Positions 22,998 to 37,333 of a stretch of DNA of 64,000 nucleotides are shown here, in pieces; the first letter of the stretch is position 1; each line of letters opens with the position of its first letter. Source of the DNA: Capronia americana (taxonomy: Eukaryota; Ascomycota; Eurotiomycetes; Chaetothyriales; Herpotrichiellaceae). The position numbers and the translations under genes were made by a program. The stretch covers positions 267,048-331,047 of the forward strand of contig JADWQD010000023.1 of the NCBI GenBank assembly GCA_016110215.1. Direction: 5' to 3'. The notes under the pieces were generated by a model that searched no databases, was not told where the DNA came from, and saw only the letters and a list, made by a program, of their open reading frames with translations.

Positions 22998-25300
22998 ATT
23001 ATTAACTTAGTTAACTATAAGAAGGTCTCTCTAGAGTTCTATACTATAATATATATAAATAAGTATAATATTACTTAAGTAGACTCTAAGGGTAACTACT
23101 ATTTATATCTTTATAACCTCCGCCTATAATAGGAGCGGAAAGAGGAAGAGAATATAAATAAAGATAATATTCTTAATATTAATAAGTAATTTTAATCCTT
23201 CTATACTAAGTACTTTACCTAAGTATCTATAAACTTTAAGTAATACTATATACTTCTCGCTAATTCCGCCTAGCGGAAACTAGTAAACTACTAGTATAAG
23301 TTTAATTTTAGGCGCGCGATATTTTATATATACTAGTTTATATAGGCGGCTAGTTTTTATATAGATAAGGTAGGGCTATTCTCCTCTAATAAATAATTAT
23401 TTAACTCTATAGTAGTATATAGACTAAGTACTAACTATATCTATATTAGTTTTAATTAACTATTATTAAGTTAATATTAAAAACTATTATAAGAGCTCTT
23501 AGCTTATATATTAGCGTTATACTTACTAAAGATCTAAATCTATTAGCCTAAGTTAAAGTTCCTAAAGATAATATTAATTCTCTATATATTCTCTTCTTCC
23601 CTTACTCTACTAATAATTATAATAAATAATTTTCTATAAAGTCTAACTAGTTTATTAATAAAGCGGAAAACTTATAGTACTAAGGGGTATTTTAGTCGGC
23701 TAATACTTTTAATAATAGAACTATATTCTTTAAATATTAGCGACTAAAATTTTATTATAATTTAAACTATAAGAAACTTATAGAATTATATACTATTTTA
23801 TATAAGTTATATTATTAAATCTTCTAATATTATAATATACTTATATACTATAATAAAAATAAAAAAATTCTTTATTAACTAGTATATTATATTCTTTACT
23901 TTATAAATCTTATTTAGACTAAGCTAGTTAATATTAATAAATTATAGAGAAATAAAGACCTTATTATCTTAATTTAATAGAGATATTTTTTATTTTTAGC
24001 TATAATTAATAATAATAAACTTCCTAACCTTATAGTTAACTAATTTAATAATAATAAGACTAATAATAAGGAAGACGCTAAGAAAAAGAAAGATAAATAT
24101 ATTATTATTTAATTCTTTTAGAGCTTATATTACTTATTAAAGAATAATATATAGGACTTTAAAGAGGCTAAGATATAAATATTTATTTATATTATACTTT
24201 TTATCTTAATAGTTATTATTTAAGTAAAAGTTAACTTTAATAAAAAGCGCTTTTATTAGGCTCTTATATAATCTAATTAATAAATATATTATAACTACTT
24301 TTTTTATATATTACTTAAGTAACTATTATAGTTAATAATAAGTATTCTTAGCTATAAGTACTTTATAAGCGTTATAGTACTATTTAAAAATAAGCTAAAA
24401 GTATTTATATATTATTATTAAGTCTCTTTTACTTTACTTATATATTATTACTAACTAATATACTATAGAAGTATATATTAAAGCTTATAAACCTAGATTT
24501 AGCTATAAGCCGCTTTATATTAAAGCTTAGTCTTATATAAATATATAGTATTTATATTAACTAAGCTCTTTATTATTATAGAGAAAGAATAATAAATATA
24601 ATTAAATAAGCTATCTATACTAAAGAAGTATATATAAGCCTATATATTCTTTAAAACTACTAAATTATTTTAAACCGCTTAAGAGAGAAGATAAAGAAAG
24701 ATAACTAACTCTAAAAACTTAATAACTTAAATAATAATAACGCCTTTTTAAAAGGTATCGGCCTTAAAACTATAATCTTAGTAAGTACCCTTACTAAGTA
24801 TAAATATTTATTTATTATTAAATCTAACTATTATAACTTAATATAAAATATAAATACTATTAAGAATAAGGTATAAACTATTATTAACTATAGTATTATA
24901 GGACTATAAGAATTAAATATTAATCTTTCCCCTAACGCGGCCCCTAAATAACTTCTTACTTAACTCTCTCCTCTCTCTATACTAAATTACCTATTAATAT
25001 TTTCCTTTAAGGGCGACTCCGACTATAAGGCCCCTAAGGCCGCCTTATAGTTAATACTAAAGGGTAAAAAGAAATAAAAGATTATAAGTAGTATATTAAA
25101 GGGGAATAAGCGCGCTAAGAAGTAGAGATAATATAAGAAGAAGGTTAGTAGTAGTTTATTAAATATATATAGGCGTTATAATATAGTAGGTATTACTATT
25201 ATATTTAGTTATAACCCTACTAAGGTAAGTAGGCGAGTTATTTTCTCTTTAGTTAAGTCTCTTAATATATATTAGGCTATAACCCTACTAAGTAAAGTAA

Positions 25301-28300
25301 TCTATACTATAAACTAAGCTTAGGTTTAGAGTAAAATAATAGAGATAATATAATAAGATTAGTACTATTAGATAGAGCTTATCTAGATAGTTTAAATAAT
25401 ATAACTTTTATTTAATAATACCTTATAATAAGTATAGTAGTCGTCGCTAAAGATATAGTTATTATAGTAGTATATAGTAAGTTAGCCGAGGGCCGCTAAG
25501 AGTATAATAATTTAGAACCCGATTTAGTATTACGCGCTAAGAGCGTAATAATTTAGAACCTAATTTAGTATTACGCGCTAAGAGCGTAATAATTCCTAAC
25601 CGATCCGGTATCGCGCGCTAAGAGCGTAATAATTCTACCTATAGCCTTACACCCTAACCCACTATAATATAGCCTTACACCTATTACACTATAGCCTCTT
25701 ACACCTACTATACTATAGCCTCTTATAAAGTATACTATAATATAGGCCTATACTCTACTATAACTTAGTATTTATAGCCTACTTTTATAACGCTCCGCCG
25801 ATAGTAATTTTATAACTAAGTTTAATATAAATACTTATTTATACCTTTAATATATATAATATAGAGATAAATAATCTTTTAAATTATTTATCTTTTAAGT
25901 TATATATATCTATTTATCGCTTAATTTTAACCTTCCCCTCTATTATATCTTACTCTTCCCCGTCCGGTATATATAAATAATATAAAATTTTATTTACTTT
26001 AACCTATAGTAACGCTCTTTCTACTCATATAACTATATATTTAAAGTACTAGTCTTACCCCCCTTTATAGCCGCTCTATCTAATTAATAGTAGATAGTAG
26101 AGAATAGAGTAGAGACTCCTAGCTATAGCGATAAATATATAGCCGCGGAAGTAGTAGACTTATATACTAGCTAAGAGAGCGCCGGATATAACCCTAGTAA
26201 GTATCCGATATATTATATATAAATAAATATTTATTCTAATATACTCTTATCTAGCTAATATAAGTAACGATAACCGCGAGAGTCCTACTAAATAAAATAC
26301 TACTCTTAGCGGTACTATATAACCTTTCTATATTCCCCAGAAACCCTATATTTTCCTAGACCCGGAATACTTATATATCTAGGTACTAGCTAATCTAGTT
26401 ATAATACTAATCCGGAGAAAAAGATATATATTTATAGTAGGCGATAGAACTATTACTATTAATATTAGATTAAATATTTACCTCTTTATTATATATATAT
26501 CTAAATATACCGTCCTAAAAGTTATTAAGCTATAGATTCTATAGAAAGTATAGAAATATAGGTATAATAAATTTATTATTAGCTATTTATAAGTTTACTT
26601 AAATAAGCTATAACTAATAAACCTTATCCTTATAATTAATAGAGTACCTCTATATAAGTTTACGCCTCTAAACCTATATAGCTATATTTATAAAGAGTTT
26701 AACTATAATTCTAAATAGCGGTTTAGCTATAGGTAAATATATATAGGTAGAGGTAGCCGTTAGAAACTAGAGTAAGTATAAAGAAATAATATATATCTCT
26801 ATAAGGTAATAAACTATAACGACCGCTAGAGTAGAGGTACTTTATATAGTACTTAATAGGAGGCTCTAAATAAATATTTATTATAGTACTAGACTATTTT
26901 ATATACTAGTTAAAGTTACTATTAAATAAATAAACTCTTAAATTATTTATATTACTAGATATAAATTACTATTTATTAATTAATATAAATATTCCCCTTT
27001 ATTATATTCTCTATCTATTTATAAATAATCTAATATCTTATTTATTTTAATAGTAATTAACTCTTTTAATACTAGTAACTACTATTAAAGTAAGAGCCTT
27101 TTTACTCCCTCCTTACTATTAACTATATCTAACTAAATAGATAATAGTAAAGGAAGATAGAAAGAACCTAACCTAAGGTATAGAAGGTTTTTTAATAGAG
27201 GTTATAACTTTATCTACTAGTTAGGTGAGCGTCTAACCTAGATCTTATATATAGTATAATATTATCTATAAATAATTATTTATTCTAATATACTCTTATT
27301 CAGCTAATATAGCCGATAATAATAATAATAATCTACCTAAGGGTATAAGCGCTTACTATATTATTATATAACTATTCTATCTTTATCTATCTTCTTCTTT
27401 ACTTAACTTTCTAGAGTTAAATTATATATAGTTCTTAATAAATAAACTTTACTTAAGAGATAATTTAGAACTATATATATTAATATATAATAACCGCACT
27501 ACTACCCTAAAAATACTAGAATATATTTTTCTATTTATAGAGTACCTAGTAGATATACTATTCCCTAAAGCCCTAAAGCTTAAAATCCTTAAAGTGATCT
27601 AGGTACTTAGATATAATAAATAGAAGGTTAGCTACCTACTAGTTTACCTTAATAAAATCTAACTAGTAGAGCCCGTCCTTTTAATCGACGGATATTCATT
27701 ACGCTAGTTTATCCCTAAGAATATATTTAAAGATTATAATAATTAATCCGAGTAGCGTCTCGGCTATAAAGATATATAAGTAGACTAAGCGGTCTAGAGA
27801 AACCGATATAGGGATTAAGGGATTAGATATTTATCTCTTAGTTAAATAAATAATAACGATAAGAGGCACTTTAGGTAGTATATAAGTAGGTTAGAAAGAG
27901 ATAAATAAATATTTATTTTAGTACTAGACTATTTCTATATATTAATTAAAGCTACTACTACCCTATAGATAGTACTAGATATAAATAATTCTAAATTTTA
28001 TTTATACCCCCTCCCCCCTTTAGTAAGTCTTAGCGATAATATAAATAATATATTATACTACTATAAAATTTACTATACTCTTAGCGATAATATTAATAAT
28101 ATACTATACTACTATAAAATTTACTATACTTAAAAGTTTTAGCGGCGGCCCGTCCTTAAATATTTTATCCCTACTTAATTAAACTTAAACTTCTATTCTA
28201 TTCTCCGCCGTCCTATAAATAAAATTTAAAATTATTTATTCTACTTTACCTAAATAATTAGTAAGCTAAGATTAAATAATTATTTATAATCGCCGCTAAA

Positions 28301-30414
28301 TAATACTACTAACTCCCTAAGTAAGTTAGAGCTCTTACTATAGATAAATAATTATTTATCCTATATCTTTTCTATTAAGAGAGATTCTACTCTCCTCTAT
28401 ATATTAAAAGAGCTCTAAGGTAAGTATAACTATAGATATCCTAGCCTTAGACCCTTATTTAATATAATTATATACTTCCCTATAATATAACTATATAAGG
28501 TCTCTAATACTAACCTATAGTATATAGTATACTACTCTTATATTACTTTTCCTACTATTAAAACTAAGTATAAATAATTATTTATCTTTACTAAACCCTA
28601 AGTATAATTATAATATAATCTATTTATAATAACCGCCTAACTTAACGTCTATTAAAAAATCCTATAATAAATAATAATCACTAAATAGCCTAACTCGTCT
28701 TATAGTATTATATATAGTAATAGCTATAATATTAAGGACCCCGGTTTTATTATACCTAAGGAGTTAAATTAGTAGGGACTAGTAGTAACCTTACTATAGC
28801 TAACCCTAGCGAAATTTATAACTTACCTTAAAAAGGGTAGTAAAGTATTATACCTTCCCTCTATATAACTAACTTACTAATTAACCTAGTAAAATATAGG
28901 TACCTAGTAATATAGCGCCGCGATAAAAGCGAATTATAGATAATAATAAGTCGTCGCTATTATCCTCTTCTCCTATAGATAACGACGACTAAGGGTCGAT
29001 ATATAAGAATTCCTCTCTAAATATAGTAATAGAAGATAATAAAAGTATAGTAGTAGAAAATAATAAAAGTAGAGAAGCTAATACTACTAGTAATAGAGAA
29101 CTTAAGAAAGTTATAAAAGCCCTTAGAATAAATATTAACTTATTATTTAATACTATATACTACTATACTCTACTACTTAATAAGTATCTATTTTATCCTA
29201 GAGTATAAATAATTATTTATATTAATATTTTATATAGATATCTAAACTTACTTCTTTAAATATAATAATATTAAGTATAAAATTAAACTCCTATTATATA
29301 TAGCCTACTATATATAGTAAGCTAAAGAGATAATTATAGCTCTATACTTTATAAATAAAGTTATCTTTAAAGTAAGACTTATAGAAAATATACTAGAGGC
29401 TATACTAAGGTTCTTTTTTTATATCTAATAGCGCTAAATAATACTCTTAAAAAAGGTCCGCGGTTTATAAGCGATAGAATAAAGCTTTCTAATTATATAG
29501 CTAAATCTAAAACTTAAATATTACTATATATTCTTTAAGGTACTAAAGCTATTAGTAAAGCTAATTAATAATCTCTATATTTAGTACTTAATAGTAAATT
29601 CGGCTCTTACTAAAGTATATAACCTAACTAAATAAGTTACTAAAACTAGGATAAAGTAAGACTATTAAAATAAGCTTTTCTCCTTTCTTAAGTTATATAA
29701 TATAGAATTATAAGTAATACGCCTTATTAAGTATAAGAATAAGTTACTTAGCCGCGGCTAGGACGTCCCTTATAGGATTATAGCTATAACCTTAAATAAA
29801 GCTATAGTATAGTATATAGAGAAGATATCTTCTCTACTAGTAATTAAGCCTAGATTACTTAATCCTAAAGCTAATAAAACCTCTCTTAAAAAGGTTAAAG
29901 CTATCCGGTAAAAAATAGTAAAGTTATATTTATCTATATAGGTATATAAACTAAATATAGATATAAATCTTTTATATTATAAAAAATAAATAAATATTTA
30001 TATTAATATATAAAGTAGAAATTATTATCTTTATATATAGTATATCTAATAAAGGTAAGATTAAGTTAAAACTTCTATAATTCACTATATACTATATACT
30101 ATAAGTAGTATATTCTATTATCCTATATTATTTCTTTAATAAAATCGTCTTTAAGGCTAGGTATATACTTAATAATAAGTCTAATATTCTTTAAATATAC
30201 TTTAATCTATAGAAACTTTAAAAAAAAATAAAACCTACTAACCCTAAAGACCTTAAGGTATTATATACTATATATATTACCTTAAATAATAATACTCCTA
30301 TAGAATATCGCCTAAAGATAGTATACGGGCTACCCCTAAAATTCGCCTTAGACCTCTAGTACTAGTATAGTAATAGCCTCGCCGCTACTATAGAGGCTAA
30401 AGATCTTATATATA
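25301..30414 (+). repeat. Unit B, left part
   Basis: It is collinear with unit A from its start to about A position 21,568 and is more strongly mutated than A. It is interrupted by the retrotransposon at 30415; the five bases 30410-30414 (ATATA) are the left copy of the target-site duplication. Confidence 0.8.
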
Positions 30415-30778
30415 TATAACGGCACGTTATACTAATAGGATAAAGGTAGGGTATACGCTGCGCAACGGTATAGATTACTCAATATAAAGAGACTAAACTA
30501 GAGAGAGAAGGAAAATATCTGAAAGGGACGGTCGCGCCTGGCCTTAAATAAAGATATACCTCTACTAAGGGTTCTGGTATACGCGCGCACCGCTAAGGAT
30601 CCCAGTTACGTGCAGCTAATTATATATGGCCGTATAATTTACACGAGTATATTACCTAATCAGGATAAGGCTTAGTAAAGCCCGATTTCTAATCTAGTAG
30701 CTATCACTATAATAACCTTCCTCTATATCTATACCAGTCCAGCTACTCTATATACCGGGCACATCTCGTTCCGTGATA
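30415..30778 (-). repeat. Left LTR (3' LTR of the minus-strand element)
   Basis: It starts TATAACGG and ends CCGTGATA, the RIP-altered form of the usual TG...CA ends with a short inverted repeat. It keeps many CpA and TpG (GCGCAACGG, TTACGTGCAGC), far more than the right LTR. Confidence 0.88.
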
Positions 30779-33241
30779 TTACCCCCCCCTCTAAGGAAGC
30801 CTGTCCTTAGGCTTTATCGTCGTCAGTATAATTCGGCGCGTCTTTATTATTCTCCTAATAGCGAATCTACTCTTATAATCGTTTTAAGGGGCCTAGTTGT
30901 TAAGGGTAACTATTGTGATAGTCCCGGATCTTATATAGTATATTCTTAAAGTTAGAGGCCGGATACTACTCTAGATCCTTATCCTAGCCTAACTACTAAA
31001 CTCGGTATTATAACCTACCGCGATGCTTCCATACAGCTAAGACTTCCTTAACTTCCTATTTATTTTCATTATTTACCTTAATTAGCGGCGGAGGATCGTT
31101 AACCTATCCCGAAAGGGGGTCTTCTACGGCCTTATATAAACGGTCCGGGGAGAGGACTAGGTGGATCTTTATTAAATCCGGTAAGTCTAGCTTAAAAGAG
31201 TTGCCGACCTTCTCTAGTATCCGGAAAGGGCTAGCTATTTAGTGCGCTAGTTTTTAGCTTAGTTGATCTGTTCTCTAGTTCTTAGTGGACACCTATACTA
31301 GGTCTCCTTCCGTGAAATTAACTTCCCGGTAATACTTATCGGCTTATCGTTATTACTATACTTATATACTTAATATAGTAGTATAAGCGGATTACTAAGC
31401 GTCTTATATCCTCTCTATATACTTTTAGGCTTCTTCTTAGTTAAGTCTTTCCCGTACTATAGCCGGCTCACCTAGCTAGTTCTAATCGAAAGATATATAA
31501 GGCTTATATCCGTTTTTAAAATAGAAAGGGCTTATCTTAATTAAATTATATAGTAGTAGTACTTATATAAAGTCTATAATTAAGAGAAGATCGGACTAGT
31601 TATCTTAATAATAGTTAATAAACGGATAAAGTTATTAATTTAGGTACTAGTTTATAATCTCTATTTAGCCGTCTATCTAAAGATAGAAAGTAATAAATAA
31701 TTTTAACTTTATATTTAAAATATAATAGAACTCCGTTTAAAATATTAAAATAAATTATAGTTCTTAATTAGATATAATAGTATCTAGAGGTCTATAGTTA
31801 CAGTATATATATATAATAAATAGTTATACTATATTCTTTATAGTTATAGTTTTTAAATATAGTAGGGAGTATATTTATTTATCTAGACGGTCTATAATTA
31901 CTAAAATATTATTAAAACCCTTTATATCCTTTAAGAATAACTTAAAATCTATAGAGATATATTACTAAGGGCGGTTAGGGACGGATAGCGACTTTAATAT
32001 ATCCGGAGGTAAATCTCGCGGGACGGTTATACGACGATAGGTATAGTAATTTTAAATAAATTAGGTAATATTCTAAGGGAGGTTTAGCTAGTAGTATTAA
32101 GTTTATAATAGTTCTATAGTTTTATTACGGCTTAGGTAAGCTATTAATATCTAGTTATAAACTTCTTTAATTAACTTTATATATAAGTAGTCTATATCGG
32201 GAACTACTAATTAACCTTAGTATAGTAATAGTCTCTATAATAATTCCTATAAGGCCTACTAATCTTACGCCTTTTAATATTCTTCCTCTAGGGTCTTACT
32301 CTACTTATTAGCTTATAAGACCTAGTTTACTAGAAGTAATAGCTCTATATCTAATAGGGCTAGCTATAACTCTTAGTAGATCCGAGGATCTAGTATTTTA
32401 GGGCCTAGTATAACTTATATTCTCTTATTTCGTATAGCTTCTTTCTAACCTTCTTATTCTTACTTACGCCGGGTTAGGGTATCCGCTTTTTTATTCTAGC
32501 GACCCGATCGAAATATAATCTAGAAGTAGTACTAGGAGAGCGATATTACCTATTAGGCTTAACGAGCCGTTAATTATCGTTTAGTTATAAAGTATTATAA
32601 GGCCTAATAGTTAGTAAAAATTTAGAACTAGTTTATAATACTCTATAGTTCTAGTCGCTAATACTCTAAGGCGCTTATAATAGTAAGTATCTCCTTATTA
32701 TAGATATTATAGTTATATTCCGTAGGGGCTATAGTCTTTAAATAGTAAGCGATAGGGTACTAGCGGCCATTAATAAGATCTAGCTATAATAGAACCGCTA
32801 CTAACACTCTATTAAAGGCGTTAGTCTCTAGTATAGTTTATCGTTTCGGGTAAAAGTAGTTAAGGACGGGGGCCGTTAATAGTTATAACTTTAGTTCTTT
32901 AAATATCTTCTAGTAGTCTTTATTAAATAGAAAGGGGTAGTCTTTCTTAGTTAGTTATATTAGGGGTTTTATAATCCGGCTATACTAGTAAATAAATATA
33001 TAATAGTAATTATAAAAACCTAGGAATAACTAAATACCCTTTACTATAGTAGGAACCTATTAATCTTTAATAACTTAGATCTTTACCGGGTCTACTTTAA
33101 TATCTTCTATAGAGATTATAAATCCTAAATATCGGGTCTCCTTAACGCTAAACTCGCTTTTCTTAATATTAACTTATAGTCCGGCCTTCTATAGACGCTT
33201 TAGGACCTTCTTAACTTATTTAGCGTACTCTAGTTTATTCT

Positions 33242-33293
33242 TAAAATAGATTAGGATATCGTTAAGGTAGACCGCGATAAAATTATCTAAGAA
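33242..33293 (-). pseudogene. Reverse transcriptase active-site motif of the gypsy element
   Basis: The minus strand reads FLDNFIAVYLNDILIYFK without interruption. Gypsy enzymes usually have YLDDILIYS here, so the first catalytic aspartate is now asparagine, as expected from a RIP transition. The enzyme would be inactive. Confidence 0.75.
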
Positions 33294-36183
33294 ATTAAAT
33301 AGAATATTATTTATATAACGTTAGTAGGTTACGAGCCTATTAGTTAGTCTAAATAATAGTACTTTATACTTATAGGCGCCGTAGCGAGTCCGGAATATTA
33401 TTAGTTTCTCGGAATCTAAGTGTATTTAAATATAGTAGAAGGCCTACCGTATATTAAACTTTATAAATATATAGGCTTTCTAAAGTTATACTAGGGTCTT
33501 ATTAATTAAGGATAATAAGTAATAGTCCTTTTTTATTATAGTGTTTAGCTTCCGATAATTAATATAAAAATATAACTCTTTATTTAGCTTCTCTATAAAT
33601 AGTATAGAGGATATATATAGTGCTTAACTTAGCTTAATAAATCCCTTTAGGAGATTCTCTTTAAGGTATTTCTTAATAAGGAGTAGTTCCGGTATACTTT
33701 TCCGGTAAAGGGGGCTATATCTAAGGGTATCTTCTCCTTCTAACTAGATCTTATAGTCGTACAGCTATAGGGGAGGGAGAGTATTAGATTTAGCCTTTAA
33801 AAATATATCCTTAAATTCTATATACTCCTTTAGAAGTAGACGCTTAATTAGCTATTTATCCGTTTCCTCGGCCGGAGGCTATAGTCGGTCTTTAATAATC
33901 CGATTAATCTTATAGAGGCTCGTGCTATAGGCGGTATCCTTTACTCTCTTAAGGTTTCAATAGAAACCTACGGCTCTAATTATAGCGATATTAACTCCTA
34001 TATCAGGGGTATCGACCGGAGGTAATATAACCTTTCTTTTAGTTACTAGTTTCGGTAAAGTTTAATTAACCTTCGCTAGTTCCTATTATATAACCCTTAG
34101 CCGTTAATAGAGGTCTTATTTATATATTCGGGGGGTTATAGTGTATAGACTAGATCTAGTAGCCTTCACCGGTAGTACTCGGACTAGGTCCCGCCTAGAG
34201 TCCGTTTCCTATTATTATATATTATAGGGTTAAGCTTATCGCCCGCTAGCTTATTATTTATCCTTTATTATAAATATCTAGTTATATTTTTTTATATCTT
34301 CTTAGTATTAAGAAAGGATAGCCGTAATCTAAAGGTTTTTTTAGGGTATATATATCTCTCTTATAAAAGTTAGTTTATACTAGTAGTCTTAGGGCTAGAG
34401 TAGACGCTAATTCTATATATCTAGCTAAATATTAAAATAAATAAATTATTTATAGCCGAGAATAACCTTATAACTCCCTAAGTCTAAAATAAGTATAGGG
34501 AGGTCCTTCTATTACCTCCCGTCGACTTCTAGGTATAGAGTTAATATTTTAAAGACGGGCTTATTAGGTCTTCCGTTATAACCTTTTATAGTATAGAGGT
34601 TCTTTAAATATATAGTAGTAATATTTAGAAATTAAGATAGGTCTTATATAAGTTTTATATTAATAAAGATAAATCTATTTACTTTAAAATTAGCTAAGGT
34701 AAAGGTTTAAACTATATATCTATTAAATAATAATTTATATAGTATAGTAAAGTACTTTTCGCTTAATAGCTAACTTAAATTAATAAAAGTTATATTAATA
34801 TTATACTTCCCTAAGGAGAAGACTTCCCCTAGAGTTATTCTTTTCTCTATTTATTCTTTATATTCTCACCTACTTTAATAACCTTATTCTCCGCCTTTAA
34901 AGGGTAGTCGCGAGAGATATATTTAGGTTATTAGTAAGTGAAATAAGCGTCGGCTTAACTTAAGGCCTATTTCATTATATTATCGTAGGTAAGTTAAGTG
35001 CGCGGAGTTTAGCTACCTTCTCGCTCGGGTATTAAGAGCGGGGCCGGCGTTACTCGAGGGTTTAGTGCGGGAGGAGGAGTAACTCGGGTAGCCGCTATAG
35101 GAGTACGCTTAGTCGCTAGTCTAGCTTTAATCCGGTCGGTATATTCCTAGAGGCGGTGGAGGCCTTAGTTAAGTACTTAGTAACGGTTAGCGACGTCTTA
35201 GTATATAGTAAGTATTTTAAATATAGGTAGGACTATAGTCTAGAGGTTAATAGTAAGCTTATTATATAGGTCGGGGCGTAGGTCTTTAACGGGGATCTTT
35301 ATAATACTAATAAGGTAAAGGAATTTTATATAGAAATTAGAAAAGGTCTAATCCTTTTTTATTACTAGTTATTAATATTCTTATTAAGCGTTTAAGGTTT
35401 TATATAGATTAATATAAATACTATCTAGAAAGACTAATATCTCTATAGCGGTTATAAATAGGTTAATAGCGTTAGCACTATAACGGGCCTATAGGAAAAT
35501 CTATACTTCTCCTTTTATATAGCTAAAGATATATACTATCTTAGTGCGCTCGCCTTAGTTAGTGTTTATATTAAGCTTATCGAGGATCTAGGTCTTTTAG
35601 TTCTTATAGCCGGGTTCGGCCTTACTATTAGAGAGCTAGTCGAGGTCCGGAAGGTTAAAAGATTTAGGCTATACTAGGTCTAGTCCTAGGGTTAAGTTTC
35701 GGTTATATTTAAGGTAGTTAATAATAGCTTATTTCTATATAATTTAATTATTAAGGTCGATAATCTATTTCTTTTAGTTAATAATCTAGACTTAGTAATC
35801 TTAAATAGTACCTTTCTATTCTATAATAATATTTCGTCTCTAAGCTATTACTTCTAGGAGGGTCTATTTAGGTATTACTTTAATATCTATAATAGTCTTA
35901 TATTTTAGTAATTATTATAGTTATAGGGCTGAGTTAATATCGCCGGCTATATATAAATTATATTAGTTTATATTAGTCGGTTTAGTTTCTATATTCTATT
36001 CGGTGGTCGGTAAGATAGTATAGTTATTAGCCTCGGGTTCATTTAATTTAGTCGGTTATACTATAATTAGTATATTTAGTCTATAATAATATAGTTATCG
36101 GCTTTAGTTAGTTTAGGTCGGTTTAATTAGGGTAGAATATTATAATTCCTTCTTAGGATAGTTAAGGGGAGAGTTTAGTCTAA

Positions 36184-36547
36184 TATAACGGTATATTATA
36201 CTAATAGGATAAAGATAGAGTATACACTATATAACGATATAGATTACTTAATATAAAGAGACTAAACTAGAGAGAGAAGAAAAATATTTAAAAGGGACGG
36301 TCGCGCCTAGCCTTAGATAAAGGTATATCTCTACTAAGGGTTCTAGTATATATACGCACCGCTAAGGATTCTAGTTATATATAGCTAATTATATATAGCT
36401 ATATAATTTATATAGATATATTACCTAATTAGGATAAGGCTTAGTAAAGCCCGATTTCTAATCTAATAGCTATCACTATAATAACCTTCCTCTATATCTA
36501 TACTAGTCTAGCTACTCTATATACTGGGCACGTCTCGTTCCGTAATA
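36184..36547 (-). repeat. Right LTR (5' LTR of the minus-strand element)
   Basis: It has the same length (364 bp) as the left LTR and begins TATAACGG and ends CCGTAATA. CpA and TpG are almost all converted to TpA. Confidence 0.88.
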
Positions 36548-37333
36548 ATATATAATTAAAGATATACTAGAAAAAGATATAGACGTCTAGACTAAGAAAG
36601 ACCTAATCACTTTTATCTCTACTTACTAATATAAGCTAGGCTTATTATACCTTAAGACTACTATAAATATAGTATTTACTTATACTTAAATAAAAGTATA
36701 TAGTATACTTAGTAATACTATTAAAGAAGCGCTTTAATATATATAGGCTATTAAGGTAGCCTATAGTAAGGACCTATAAACCTTTTAATAGTAAATAAAT
36801 AAATATTTATACTAATATATTATAGAACTTAATACTAATAATAACTTAGTATAATATAGAGCCCTTACTTATTTTATATTTAATCTATATAAAGAATACC
36901 TAGAACTAATACTTAAGGGTAAAGAAGTTAGCTAGTAAGCTTACTCTAATATATATAAGCGCTTATATCTAAGTTTAGTATTAGTAAGAGATATTTTAAT
37001 CCTTCTTAAATAGATTAATTATACTAAGATATCTTTTATTTATAGTAAGTAATTCGGTGTTCGCGCTATATAAATAATTATTTATACTAATATATATTAG
37101 TTAATCTTTACTTAAAAGATAATAAGAATATAACTATTATTTCTATACCCGAGTCTATTACCTTAGTAATAAAGAAGATAATTTAATAAACTAATATTAG
37201 GTTAATAAGATAATACTAATTAATTAATATAGTTATTAAAGAGGACTAGAGTAAGCCTCTAGATATAGAATATAATATTCTTAAGGCTACTATCTAAATA
37301 TACTAAATAAATAATATTACTAATCTTAAGCTA
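36548..37333 (+). repeat. Unit B, right part (truncated)
   Basis: It continues unit A homology after the retrotransposon, from about A position 21,568 to 22,348, and then joins directly to unit C. About 2.95 kb of the A sequence is missing. Cassette 37045-37100 (56 nt: GTAAGT, palindrome, ACTAAT, TTAG) shows a complete intron-like structure; its A counterpart has lost the acceptor (TTAA). Confidence 0.75.

Larger units (their letters stand above)
16421..25300 (+). repeat. Unit A of the 8.9-kb tandem repeat
   Basis: It begins TCTATACTATAAACTAAGCT, the same start as unit B (25301) and, with one change, unit C (37334). It runs 8880 bp to the start of B, so A and B are head to tail. It is the least mutated copy and keeps some CpA, TpG and many CpG. 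On the plus strand it shows coding-like segments separated by intron-like cassettes (see findings). A good example is the frame 20508-21093, where PRSPNPRADKTSPEKVKAIR is still readable. A near-palindrome (CTATAAGGC...GCCTTATAG) occurs at about 25023-25051. It is either a large mobile element with intron-containing genes or a tandem duplication of a genomic segment. The proteins were not recognised. Confidence 0.8.
30415..36547 (-). mobile_element. Ty3/gypsy-type LTR retrotransposon, RIP-mutated, inserted in unit B
   Basis: The element is 6133 bp with 364-bp LTRs at both ends and ATATA target duplications at 30410-30414 and 36548-36552. Removing it restores the unit A sequence exactly at the junction. 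Just inside the left LTR lies a polypyrimidine run (eight C then TCT, 30782-30792). This is a polypurine tract on the minus strand, so the element is transcribed leftwards. A minus-strand reverse transcriptase core is readable at 33293-33242 (FIAVYLNDILIYFK). An RNase H-like ETNAF is readable near 32,850. The order and the YL(D/N)DILIY core fit Ty3/gypsy. The coding frames are broken by stops; it is defective. Confidence 0.88.

Noticed and set aside
16421..37333. Tandem 8.9-kb unit as mutated ribosomal DNA
   Set aside because: The size and head-to-tail order fit, but no rRNA core sequence was found even allowing for CpA changes, and coding frames with introns are visible.
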